From positions 1-64,000 of the forward strand of contig WTXD01000072.1 of NCBI GenBank assembly GCA_022496205.1: DNA of 64,000 nt, written 5' to 3'. How positions within the stretch are numbered: position 1 is the first letter of the stretch; every line of letters begins with the position of its first letter. This DNA is from Gloeopeniophorella convolvens. Taxonomy: Eukaryota; Basidiomycota; Agaricomycetes; Russulales. The notes below the pieces were generated by a model. The model ran no database searches. It saw nothing but the letters and a program-made list of their open reading frames with translations, and was not told the origin of the DNA. Position numbers and translations under genes: made by a program. This document shows, one piece after another, positions 46,967 to 58,601 of this stretch.

Positions 46967-47440
46967 GCCAAAAGTTCAGTGGGAAGTCAGTGATGCTGGG
47001 ACTTGCTGGGAGTGCTTGGAACAATCTGCCAATGATCCGCGTACGAGACGAAGTTAGGTTCGGGAATGAACGTGGGTTTGCCAGGATTGTTAGGCCACGG
47101 GCGTTCTGTGCCTATTGCGTAGCGCCCAGGCTCCGCACGCCTTGATTTTGCAGTGGGCCTCCGTAATTCCAGGACGTTGAAGGCGTAGCAGCGAGGAAAG
47201 GGAGGGTCATTGGTGCACGGGGTGTGACTCGCACTGCACTCGTGCTCATACATTCGCCTTGCTCAACTTTTAGTGCGTACTACATAGGACAATGGATTCA
47301 GAACAGTCTTCGAGCCAATATCGCCGCAAACCTAGTACCCGGGTTGGTGCTATGGGCAATCCGCTCATCTATCCTAACAGTCTCCCCTCTCTGCCAGGCG
47401 GCCCAGTTCCCTCCCCGCCAAAATTACGCCCATCGTATTC
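46967..47440. other. Intergenic, nothing recognised
   Basis: Between the FMP52-like start and the 3' end of the NTPase gene, both on the minus strand. No features seen. Confidence 0.5.
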
Positions 47441-50339
47441 TTACTGTGCCGCCATCTCCTCCAATCTCCTGTACTTCGCATGGTGAGCAGGTTGGATTGC
47501 GCACAACGGTGTGAGATTGCGCCTGATGTTTTCTCTCGCCTCCTTGACTTGGTCACCGGTGTTTGGGTCGGAGTCTGCGTATGCTGACTTCTGATCAGGC
47601 ATGGATCGTTGCAGGATGACTTGGTACTCCTCCCGCTCATTGCCGACGATCGGGAATGTTTCCGGCCAGATTCCTGCGAACCACATGTCGTACGCAGTGA
47701 AGCGTTTGCTAGATCGTGAAGTAGTGCGGTCTGCTGGTTTCACGATATGCACCGCCGACGCCTTTGAGGCGAGGGCGAAAACCATGCGGATGCACGGCAG
47801 TGGTGTTTCTTCACCCTTATACACCTCGATGGTGAACGGGTCTATAGCGTGGAGTAGTGTATAATCTGTTGTAGGACCGAAAGTGTGGTCGTTCTTGACC
47901 TGGATGAAGATCGCTGACACTGTCTTGCGTGAAAGGACGTCGCCAGAGTAGCAGAACGGGATCACGATGTCGACGGCCCGTTGATGGTCGGCGCACATTA
48001 TTATCGCACCGCGCGTCATGAACTTCCATAGCTCGTGCGAGCTAAGCATTTTGAGGTCCTGAATCTTGATGACATGATTGAACCAGAGGCGACTGTCCTC
48101 GAACACCTTTGTAAACGGCTTATTCTCTTCCGCGGTGCGGTAGTGAAACGGCAGGGCGTGTTTCAGTTGCGCATACGCAAAGTCTGGCATCAGTGCCTCG
48201 AGAAATTCGCACAGAGAGACATCCCGGGTCCCTTTCATGCGAGCGGCCTTGTCTCGCGCTGCCATCAGAATGAGCAATGCGGTGAGCTCGCCTCGATTCC
48301 CGCGGTCGATGAAGGGGACGTCGAGTCGGCCTGCAAGATGCTGCACGGGACTCTGGCCGATGTCGTACAGGAGCTCCTGCGCTGCCTCCGCGAGGATCGG
48401 CTCCGAGCTGGATGTAGTGGATAGCGCCTCGAAGCCCGATGTTGCGGAGATGCACAGTCGCATGTGTCGCTCGACTAGTGTGAGCACGGCATCGCGATGG
48501 AACTTGGTTGTGGGATTGAATTCCAGTGCGAATCGTATGGCAACGGAAGCCAAACGCAGTTACCGGGCGCCGGTACGACCTCCTGCTTCCACTTAGCCAC
48601 GACCTCGGCCACCGTGAAATTGCCACCAAGTATCTTGTGCCTTGCGAGCCGGTGGATGTTTTTGCGCGCTATGTCATTTGGCGCAAAATCATATAGGGAG
48701 CCAAATCTGCCAGAGATGCCGGTGAGCATGCGTCAGACGGATAAGACGAGAGAACACACAGGGGGCGACCCAGATGGCACATCCAACCGAGGCTGGTGAC
48801 TTGGCTCAGGGTGACAACGCCTTCACATGCGACAGGTGCAAGTACATCGAAGCCTGTCTCGGTGATCGGGGGCAACACAGAGAACTCCTCGCCCGAGATC
48901 CGGTTGGAGGGGTCTAGTGACGGCTCTGGAGAGAATCGACGGAACTTCCCCCCGTCGCGAGAAAGAGAGAGAAGATGGGAACATGTACAGCCTGTCGGAG
49001 CACACGGCGCAACTCGGAGAAGACCGACCAACCATCGGATTTATCGCTCCTGGTGAGCCGATGTGATTCATCAAACGCGAGGATAAGGAACGGTCGCCGA
49101 GGCTCGGTCCCCTGATCGGATTGATCTCCCAAGACTCTGACGGGGTCAATGAATTCGCCCAATCTCGTCGCCGCCTGGGCGATGTCGCCTGCAGGAATCG
49201 ATGTAAGAAGCGATGTTCAGAAATGTCCCCTACGGCGGCTACTGACCATCAGAAGAAATCCTATATCTCACGGGACTCGATTTGATCGAAGGAGAGGGAC
49301 TCGAAGTGCCGACTGCAGATCACCCGTCACGATTGTGTAGCGTTGACGGACGAACAACTTACCTGCGGCTCTCCCCCTCTGCTTTGGCTTGGATTCGCTT
49401 TATTGCTACTATCTTTCTGCTCATGAACCCGCCGGCTTCCGGAGGCGAACTGACGTACAAGAATGAGTTGCGTCAGTGGCAAGGGACCCATACGGACGTA
49501 CCGTATTCGCTCCGGCGATAACATCCTTGAAAAACTTCTTTCGATAGTCATTTGCGCTGCCGAATGCTTGTCCATGGGTCATGAGTTCGCGGAAAGCAGA
49601 CGCGAGCGGTTTTGGCGCCTTATGAAGAACGCAACTGCGTTCTGACGCCCCGCAGGTTTCGAAGGTTTGTACTTCCCAGCCAGTATATCGTCCACAGTCC
49701 AAGTCTTCTTACCGACTTTTAGCTTTTCTAGTACGCCTGAAAGCTGCTCAGCACACAGAAGTCGCGGAACTCCACGATGCGATGGGTTACCTTGCGATGA
49801 CTCTATCTCCTTCAATCGACGCAATGTATTCTCTAGGAGAGAGTGCAAGAAACCGTGCAGCCTCCTTTCGGTCTCCTGTCGGCCAGACGAGAATAGTAGA
49901 ATCAACCAGTTGCGAAGATCATCGTCAGCAGGCGGAAACCCTATCGGCGCCATTCATTAGGTTTCATCGGCATGCAAATGAAGTTAAGGACCTGCAGACC
50001 TTTGGATTCCGCATCCCGCAGGCACATGGGACACTGATGATTGTCTTCGCCAACTCGTCGACCATGCGCGACTTGCCTGTCCCAGAGGAATTTATGATGC
50101 TCGCGAGCGGGGCGTAGGTATTCCTCTTCGTTTTGAGGTAGTCTGAAATGATGGCAAGAAGCACATGGGTGGCGTTTCCTTGATATTGAAGATCCCATGA
50201 TTCCAAGACCACTGAAGGTTGATTAGCGACAGGCCGGGTGGACAGTTACAATAGACCTACTCTGCTTCTCCTCTTCGGTGTCATCTTGGGGAGGAGCGAA
50301 AACCGGCTTGCGAAGGATTTCTTGATGAGATACGAGCAT
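47441..50339 (-). CDS. Large P-loop NTPase of an Agaricomycete-expanded family
   Basis: Multi-exon gene read from 50339 down to the stop at 47441. The first exons give LVSHQEILRKPVF, then NSSGTGKSRMVDELAK, a Walker A (plus positions about 50065-50095). Then follow GFPPADDDLRNWLILLF and a helical stretch, RELMTHGQAF, and RRPFLILAFDESHRL, a Walker B ending in DE (about 49060-49100). Next are ISGEEFSVLPPITETGFD, GRPLFGSLYDF across an intron, and a 370-codon 3' frame containing VSAIFIQVKND, a possible nuclease-type Q-x-K strand. The family is common and highly copied in mushrooms and has been compared with Crinkler-like NTPases; that link is inference. At least two junctions (about 49620 and 48560) shift frame without a good intron, so the gene may be damaged. 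Start tentative. Confidence 0.6.
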
Positions 50340-51710
50340 GTTAGCACGGTTAGGGTGCAAAAATGTAGGCATGCAGCTCACTGAGAAGACGCATTTGCGA
50401 GCGGTCCGATTTTCGCAGCAGTCCTGCACCACAGATACAAGCCACGGATGTTCCTCGAGAAGTCGCGTTGCATTGTTTTTGACTCATTGAGGCGTTGTAT
50501 TTCTGTCCAGCAGTCGCAGTTGCGACCACTGTTGTGAGGAGTGGCGCGCAGCCGCAGATTTGGTGCTTAGCGCGCGGGAATTAGTAAAGCGTAGACGTAA
50601 GCGGTAGAAGACATCTTCTTCGCGTCGAGACGGTCATGCTCTTCATGGGAAGGTCGTCCGGTACCATCTCACTGCCTCTTCCCCGGCAACGGCCAGGTTA
50701 GGGCGTCCTCCAGTGTCTGCCGCTAATTCATCAGTAGCCTGCATGGAGAGGAGGGCTTGAGGCCTCAGAACTGATAGTAGTAGAGAATTTGCAGATAGTG
50801 TGAGTCTGCTACAGCCTGGGTAGCAGCGGAAGGGAGGGAGGAGGGACGACTTGCAAATGTGCCACAACCTACTCTCAGCGGTGAATATATAGCATGTCCT
50901 CAGGCACGACACGACCACACGACACTCTCACTCGTGTCGCGCGTATTACGTAATTACGCTGCCGTTTGTGGCAGCAAATCAACATAACAAGAACAAACAG
51001 TGCTTGTCTTCTGGGATCGTGATAACGTCAGCAACGGAGACTAGTGCCAGTAAATACTGTGTAAATGGTAGGAAAACAGTGACAGTATGACAACTTTGGC
51101 AGAGCACTCAACGCCGATTACGTGTACTATCGGTGCATCTGAAGCTATCTGATGGTTCTGATGGTTCTGATGATCACCGTTGGCACTTCAACGAGCTTCA
51201 AGCTATAAGTGAGTCGGTGCCCTTCCCACTCCGGCCTTCGACTACGATGGGACCATGAATCGCGATGATTGCAACAAACTAGCAGGATCGCAGGGATACG
51301 GCACAACACATCGATGCTCCTGGGTGCTGTCAAATTCTGGACGCATGGTCCATGAAATTACTATGATCAGGCAGGTTTGTATTGGGACAGCTGGCGTTCG
51401 GAACAGAAGGCGGTACAACTATATGGACGAACATCTCGTCGCATGGCTTTGCCGTGGCATCTTGTTGACGGGAGCTGGGTCATGTACGATTCAGCACTGG
51501 TAATTAATGTCATGCTCTAGTAAGTAGTACTACTAACGATCGCCAAAGAGGAAGAAAAGAGAACAAAGAGAGAGTCCGGGATTACTAGCGGCGCCTACTA
51601 TTCAACGCGTTGACTCGCCCACTCAGATGGTTCTTTGGACTAGCGGCGATATCCACGACCGTCTCTGGGTGTGCTGTCTCCATTCGCAACTTCCCAACGG
51701 GCAACCCGTG
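50340..51710. other. Intergenic, nothing recognised
   Basis: AT-richer than its neighbours; short frames without domains on both strands. Confidence 0.5.
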
Positions 51711-53099
51711 CTATGACATTCCTTCAAGCATCTCGGCGAGAGACTTTCCCGAGCGCGGTATTGTCAAGCAGGGCCGTTGAGGGCTTCGGTTTCCAGTCTT
51801 CTCTTTGAAAGCGCTTCTCTGGAGTGTAGCGATCAGCGCAATTGCATTCGGATACATGGCCTGTCGAGTGCGGTGGTGTTCGGTACGTGCACGCGGTGTT
51901 TTTTGCTCGGTGGACTCACCGAAACATAGACTATGATCTCGGAAAAGATGCTACTGGCCCGTGCCAGCTTGGAGTCGGCGGGAGACTCAAAGGTCACGAT
52001 GAGAAAGATCTGTGCCAGTGTTGCGAGTCAATGGTCGCTTGAACTTCACTAGCAAAGGAACACACACCCAAAATAGGCTATACACAGCGCCAGACTCCAG
52101 AAGGAGGAAAAGCGTGCGCCCAACCACGCTTGCACGCGCACCTCCATTTTCAGGGAGCTGCTTGAACCATCGCCTGTGTATCCTGAAGATGGAATACCAG
52201 GTTCCTTCCGAGAACTCAGAGGACAAGAAGACGCATCGTACCATGCTTTCCAAGCGACCAATGTAGTGGCCCAGAGATTTGAAGACAGAGAGAGCGCGCA
52301 GAGGACCAGCGTGTTCAAAACCCCCACTGCGCTCGACGGAGGTAATACACCAATGCCCTGGTTACTCGAGGCAATGCCACCATTCCCCTTGACGCTCCAG
52401 ATCCCAATGGCTAGCAGGGCGAGGTTAGCCGCATGTCCCTGACAGAATGAAAGCGGAGAACAAGCTGAGGACGCTCACCTGCTGTTGCAAGAGAGAAGAT
52501 AGAGGAAATAGCCAGGACGGTTTTGGACTTGTCCCAAATGACCCACGCACGCCACATCACAATGGCATCGCTCAGAATAACCTACGCATGAATGGGGCTG
52601 GCGGATTAGCGAAGTGGCCCTGGGTGATTTTCAACTCGTACATTGAACAGAACCGTGCTGCCTTCCGCGTCTGCCATCCATTTTTGGATGACTGGAAAGT
52701 TGAGCCACTTCTGAGATGTCCGAGTACCCATCTGGACCTCGCCGACAGCGAAGGATTGATGCATCATAACCGCAAAATGGGTGAGAGAAACGATGTACAT
52801 CGTGACGATGATGACAAGCATCGCGACATTGGCCCTTTCACGGAAACCATTCCGACTGTTTTGCATAAGCAGCAATCGCGAGAGCTGGAGGCTAATTATC
52901 TCACTAAAGGAAGATGACGGCTAGGAAGGTAAGGAAGCTGAGGGCGCCTTCATGATTGTCATGTTAGGGACGCTCGTTGGCATACGCAAGGCTCACCTAG
53001 AGACACCGCCGGAGCGACGTATACAGAAAAAGTTACCAAAAAGGGTGTGGCCTTGATGAAGTAGATGGGCGAGGTGCTGTTACACGGTTCTAGTTCCAT
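51711..53099 (-). CDS. Seven-helix membrane protein family, copy E (intact)
   Basis: Same family as copy A, 35 kb away on the other strand. Exons (high to low): 53099-52997, 52947-52905, 52855-52642, 52581-52479, 52410-52242, 52182-52068, 52009-51920, 51860-51711; 328 residues with no break. Exons 2, 4, 5 and 6 have exactly the lengths found in copy A (43, 103, 169, 115) and all intron phases agree. Signatures: MELEPCNST start, TMYIVSLTHF, VILSDAIVMWRAWVIWD, SNLWATTLVAWKAW then HRRWFKQL, LLLESGAVYSLFW, AMYPNAIALIATLQ. The C-terminal tail is shorter than in A, with stop TAG at 51711-51713. Seven hydrophobic segments are expected. Function unknown. Confidence 0.87.
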
Positions 53100-53871
53100 C
53101 GTTCCGAGTACTTTGAGTAGTTGACCCTAGATCCTCGACGAGCATCCAACGGGCCCTCTCCCTTATAATGCATAAGGGGAGCATGGACCCGGGAAAATTC
53201 AGCTTGATTCAATCAACCAGTTGGACAGGAAGATGATTGTACACAGTACGTGCAGCGCATATAAGAGGCGCTCTTGAGCTACTAGCGCTTGATTTGGTCT
53301 CTTGGGTATGCGTGCGTTGGGACGTGACAGGCCTAGGGTACGGCAAAGTTTCTGATCGTTGATGGTGTGTCATGGCGGCTGCTGCGTGACCTCGAGTTGG
53401 AGATATGCGATCTTGTTAACCAACTGAGATGTTTTGACGCCCTCGTGGAACAAGGGGCAACGTTGCGGACCTTCGTTGCCTCGGAGGACTAAAATATCGC
53501 TGCAGACAGAAGCGGCACACGCACAAGTACTACGTACAAGGTAGTTGAACAGTGGACACCTTCACGCACGAGTACTCAGAGATCGAATGGACGTCTGAAA
53601 TGATCGGGGACTGGTCGCCGATCAAGAGAGTATCAGAACAGTTACATAACAGTGGATATCTCACACGCTACTCTGGTATCACGCCACGTCGCCACCGAGT
53701 TCGGAATACAGCTTGAAGTTGTAGTGGCGAACTATATGAGTAGCGTACACCGCACCGAGCCCGGTGGATGGAACAAGATTCGTGGAGGGTGGGCTCATTT
53801 CAACGTTCTCCTGGTGGATCGCTCGCGTGGGAATGTTTAGTTTCTGCGGTCCTATCTTGCAGGGCACCCCC
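53100..53871. other. Spacer between copies E and F
   Basis: No gene recognised. Upstream region of copy E. Confidence 0.5.
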
Positions 53872-55289
53872 TTACAACATGGAACTTGCTGCGCGATTGT
53901 CCCACGGAACCTTTTCGAGGATCTCCGCAAGAGACGTTGTGTTGCGTGGACCGGGGGTGCCGGCCTGAGGCCCGCTCTCGAAGCCAGATATCTCGTTGTA
54001 TGCTCTGCGTTGGTTAAATGCTGACAAAAAAAATGCTCTGCGTTGGAGAGCAGCGACTAGCAAGATTACGTTGGGGTATGTGGCTTGTCCAGATACGAGA
54101 ATTTTCAGAACGAGTCCTCGTGATACGTCGTGCGATAGACTTACGGCAACATAGCCAATGGTCACAGTCAAGACAGAATACATGTTGTCCATTTTCCGTG
54201 TCCGGCATGTTTCAGCCAGCGCACCTATAAAAAAGGCTTATGCGAGTGTTACCGAAAATTGGGGCATCCGCGAGAGCCAGGCGCGCACCCAGACCAAGCT
54301 GTATACCGCGCCGGACTCAAGAAGGAGACAAGCGTGCGCCCGACCGCACTACCACGAAAACCTTCATTATGCAACTGGCGAAGAAGCTTCTTGTGAGACC
54401 TGCAAACGACGAGGTTAATTGACTGATGTGCAATTTTGGTGTCAAATTCGTACCATGCTTTCCACGCTACTAATGCAAATCCCCAGAGGTTTGAAGCGAG
54501 GGAAAGGGTGGAAAGTATGAATGTCGTAGCATGGAAGTGTGTACCCATCTTTGGGCCGCCTGAGGTGATTCCCCCGGTTCGATTAATCCCCCAGATTCCG
54601 ATTGCTACGAGCAATGGTCGGCACGTAGATTCCGCGGAGATGCGTTGCGAAACGTGCACTCACCGGCAGTGGCGAGGAACAAAACGGTCGAAATGGCGAG
54701 AACTATCCTGGACCTGTCCCACAACAACCACGCACGCCACATTACGATGATATCGCTTAGAACGACCTAAGTATACCCATGCGCGTGAGTCCGTTTCTCC
54801 CTCATGACTAGCTTCAGGGCGTACGTTAACTAGAACGGTGCTGCCTTTCAAGTTTGCCACCCACCCGAGGATGGTCGGAGGACCCAACCACTTTTGACGC
54901 GTTGTAGTGTCAATGTAGACTGCAGGGATGGTGAAGGCTTGATATATGGCCACAAAGTGGTGGACGAGCGAGTTGAGATACATCGTGACGACTACAACGA
55001 GCATGCCAATGTTGACCTTGTCCCGGAAACTTTCATGGCTGTATTACGTGAGGGAAGATCAACGAAGCTGATGAGACTCTCACCAGAGAATAAACGCCAC
55101 GACAAACGCCACAAAGGTGAGAATGCCTTCAATTGTGCATCAGCGTATAGTAAGACTCCCACGACACAGCTAATGCTCACCCAAGCATATGGCTGAAGCA
55201 ATGTGTTCGCCGTATTTCACGCCGAAAGACACGGGGCCAAGGCGAGCAACATTGAAGGCGGGAGGAACTGTACTCAGTTCTCTTCCCAT
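53872..55289 (-). pseudogene. Seven-helix membrane protein family, copy F (frameshifted)
   Basis: Tandem neighbour of copy E. Exons 1-5 are intact: 55289-55181, 55126-55084, 55038-54825, 54766-54664, 54604-54454, with VVLSDIIVMWRAWLLWD and SNLWGFALVAWKAW. In exon 6 (54399-54289) one base is missing near 54328 compared with copy E, so the conserved LLLESGAVYS is lost from the frame. Exon 7 also fails to join in phase. The last exon (ATYPNVILLVAALQ, stop 53872-53874) carries a 12-base duplication (caacgcagagca) separated by a T8 run. Without the lost base the exon would read like its relatives, so the damage is young or an assembly error. Confidence 0.78.
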
Positions 55290-56653
55290 GCCTGGCGCTT
55301 GGGAGGGCGAGCAACTCGATCCATATTGTGAGGAAAGGAGGGCTACTTATATCAACAGACAGCATCGCGATCGGATGCAAGTTGATGATGCATCATGATT
55401 GCTGGGGTCTTCACTTCTGTGTCGCTTCTGTGCATGCGTGCTCATTGACCAACTGTGTCTTTGACTCCCGCTGGAATGATGAACATAGTCATCACACCAA
55501 TAGATAGAGAACACAGTAATCAGGGAGAACCGGTCAGACGCCTTCCAGGGGGCAGGAAGAAGAGCACACAGGCTCCGAGCAGAGAGTGGAAGAAGATATA
55601 TACGTGCATTAAGCAACCCAAGCTAGTGACAGTAGCGGCCTACTGGCCCGTACATCACTAATCACCATTGACCAGATTGACTCCAGCGCAGATGGTCACG
55701 ACAGAGGGTCCCGGATTCAGAAGCCTCGACTGAGAGATAGGGAACATGGCGGGAATTCTGATGCGGCGGATTTGTTGTGCGGTGCCCGTGAAACCATTAT
55801 AGGATCAGTATAGGAAAGCCGGGGTAGGAAATCAATGGGGGCGGGACAGTGCCAAGTGCGTTTACTGCGGCACGGCAAAAGGCACACCCACGCCCAATTT
55901 CAAGGCAATGAAGCACTTTCGAGGTAGCAGGGCAATCTGCATGCAGCTGAGTGGCGGGATGAATAGAAATAAATGGATGGAGTGAGCTCACCGTAGGTCA
56001 ATCGCCACCGTACCATCCGGTCGATAAACCCCGAGTGTGACGACGGCACAGGAATGTATGAAGCAAGGGCTATGCGCGCCATGTCGGCAGTGCACAATGC
56101 ACAAGTAGTATGTGACGGCAATTACTTGGTCGGGAAGAACAGATAACAGATGTTTGTTTGGGTCGTTGAAGTTGATTGCTATGTAGCTGTACGACTTGTC
56201 AATATGTGACACGGATCACAGTGATCGTTGCTGGCGTTGGACTCGGATGGACTCCTTGGCGCGACAGGCTGAGCCCAACAGAGACCTCAATATTTCCCTG
56301 CGCTGAGGGGTGCAGAATAAGATCCGGCAAGATGGAAGGGCCATCGCGGAGGGTTCAATAGGTCGTCGAGAGGTCGGACCGGGCAAGGGACAGGAGAAGG
56401 AAGGGGTGGGAGAGCAGACGTGTTTGCCGCGATGCGGTACCGGATTTCTACCCACGCCCACGCCCAAGCAGCGGAATCTTCCCAAGGCAACCGGGCGTCT
56501 TGCACACATCTGGGCGATGGGAACGAGTAGAAACGGACACAATTTGAGCGAGTTCACCGGAGCGACGCCCAGAGGAGGGAATGGCGGTGTCTGGATAGGC
56601 GGACAATTCTGCCACGTCAGTCCGCTCGGTCGCTTCTCCCAGCCCCGTCGCAA
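55290..56653. other. Intergenic, nothing supported
   Basis: Short minus-strand frames between 55350 and 56210 have no family features. The region from about 56330 is the upstream flank of the PDI-like gene. Confidence 0.5.
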
Positions 56654-56660
56654 TATAAGA
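56654..56660 (+). promoter_or_regulatory. TATA box of the PDI-like gene
   Basis: TATAAGA 51-57 bases before the ATG at 56711. Confidence 0.5.
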
Positions 56661-56710
56661 GCCCCGAGAGCGCGCTCCGTCTCTGCTCGCAACTCTTCCC
56701 CTCTGCCATC

Positions 56711-58414
56711 ATGCTGCCTCATCTCTGGGCACTCACCCTGGCCCTCGCGCCGTCGCTCGTCTCCGGCGCGCTCTACCCGAAGGACTCTCTCGTCAAGATG
56801 ATCGACACCAAGGGGTTCCGGAGCGCGATGAAGGAAAATGTATGCGGTGCATCTTCACCCGTTCGAGGCTCGCATTCAACGCTGACGCCGTGATAGCGCA
56901 CAAGCGTCGTCGCCTTCGTCGCATCGTGGTGCGGGGTGAGTCGAATCGCGTCTACTCGATGACGACATCCGGCTGAGGCGCGTCCTCTAGCACTGCAAGG
57001 CAATGGTACCCGAATACAGCAAGGCTGCGCTCGGCCTCTACCCCCTCATCCCTACCTACGCCGTCGACTGCGACGAGAACCGCGCGCTCTGCGCTGAGCA
57101 GGTGCGCGCACTCGACTATCGTTCCGCTTCCGCCCCAGCTGACCGGCTTCTGCAAGGGCGTGCAAGGCTTCCCAACGGTGAAGCTCTTCCCGCGCGGCAA
57201 GGACGCCGCCCCCATCCTATATGATGCACCAACACGTACGGCGAGCTCGTTCTACTACTTCGCCATACGGCGCGTGCCACACAAGAATAAGAAACTCTAC
57301 CGGCTCGAGCAGATCCAGCCGTGGGTGAATGAGGTGCGCCGCGTCTCCCGCCCTCCTTCGCGTCCGTCGCGCCTGACACCTGCACGCGCAGAACATCGAC
57401 AGAACTCGTGTGTTGCTGCTGAGCAAGTCCAAGAACGTCCCGCTCATGTGGCAGGTGCTCGCGAACAAATACCGCGACAACTTTGCGTTCGCGAACCATC
57501 GCGACCGCAAGGGAAAGACGTCCGTCACGCTCGGGTACCAGGCAGGCTCGAAAAAGGAGAGCAAGGTCCTCGTGTACCCCGCAGGCTCAACGAAGCCTGT
57601 CCTCTTTGAAGGCACGCCCCATCCGCATTTCCTCCCTCCTACCTTCGACTAACGCACGCACACAGGCCTGCTCAAGTACGACTCGATCTCGAAATTCTTC
57701 GACACCGTCCTGGATGGCACCGCAGACCTGAGCTCCGCGAACGCAGCCGCCGCGGACGAGATCTACGAGCCGACGGCCGAGGAAGAGGAGATCGAGCGCC
57801 AGCAGGAGGCACAGCGCATCGCGCTCGCGCACGGCGGGTTCAACGACATGATCGACTTTGAGGAGGCGATCAAGAAGTACGGCACCGACTTCCACGGCTC
57901 TCACGGCTTTGGCGGCGCGCTCGGCGACATGCCCATGAAGGGGCACAAGAAGGGCGAGAAGGCGAACGAGAAGGCAGATGCGGAGCCGGCGAAGGACGAG
58001 GAGGACGATGGGCGCGTCGAGGACCCGATTCACCGCATCCTGCGCGTCCAGCGCGAAAAGGCCGAGCAGAAGGCGCGCGACGCGCTCAAGGCGGCTGAGA
58101 TGCCCAAGACGGGCGAGGCGGGCCAGGTCGTGCTCGAGGCGCGCACGGACGCCGAGTCGACGCACTCTCCCACCGCGGCGGCCGCCCAGGCCTCATCGAC
58201 ACCCATTCAGGAGCCGATCGCGCACGAGAGTCCTGTGCTCGATGCGATCGTGGAGAAGGAGGAGGAGGATGCGGACGATGACACGGAGGAACCCGTTTTC
58301 GCAGAGGAGGCGGCACCACCTGCTGCATCTGCGACTCTTGAGACAGAGGCGGCGCCGACGCCTGAGAGCACGACGCCTCAGGAGACGGAGGCGCACATCA
58401 AGGACGAGCTGTAG
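56711..58414 (+). CDS. ER thioredoxin-domain protein (PDI family) ending KDEL
   Basis: Protein disulfide isomerase-type oxidoreductase of the ER lumen. Exons 56711-56839, 56897-56935, 56991-57101, 57139-57333, 57392-57611, 57666-58414; 480 residues. Signal peptide about residues 1-19, then a thioredoxin fold. VVAFVASWCG is joined across an intron to HCKAMVPEY, giving the active site CGHC at residues about 55-58. The cis-Pro region is GFPTVKLFPRG. A second thioredoxin-like region without CxxC follows (VLLLSKSKNVPLMWQVLANK). The last 230 residues are charged, Glu/Ala/Lys-rich with repeated acidic runs, and end IKDEL, an ER retrieval signal. The fifth intron starts GC rather than GT (57612-57665). 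Closest in layout to fungal MPD1/PDIA6 proteins; expected to form or rearrange disulfides. Intact. Confidence 0.92.
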
Positions 58415-58601
58415 CCGCATACGTCGAGTTGTATATGGGCGCCCGGTCACGTGACGGCAGTGTAATAAAGTTTATAACACGATCTGGTATCGAGAGCGAG
58501 TCGTACATCGAGCAGCACAGGGAGACAGAACAGGAGAACACTGCGACTGGGAGCTGTGGGGTAGCTGTGTGGGATGGGTTCGTTGAAAAGTTCGCGGCGG
58601 G

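Noticed and set aside
55350..56212. A minus-strand spliced gene upstream of copy F
   Set aside because: Frames are short and could not be joined by consistent introns; no motif found.
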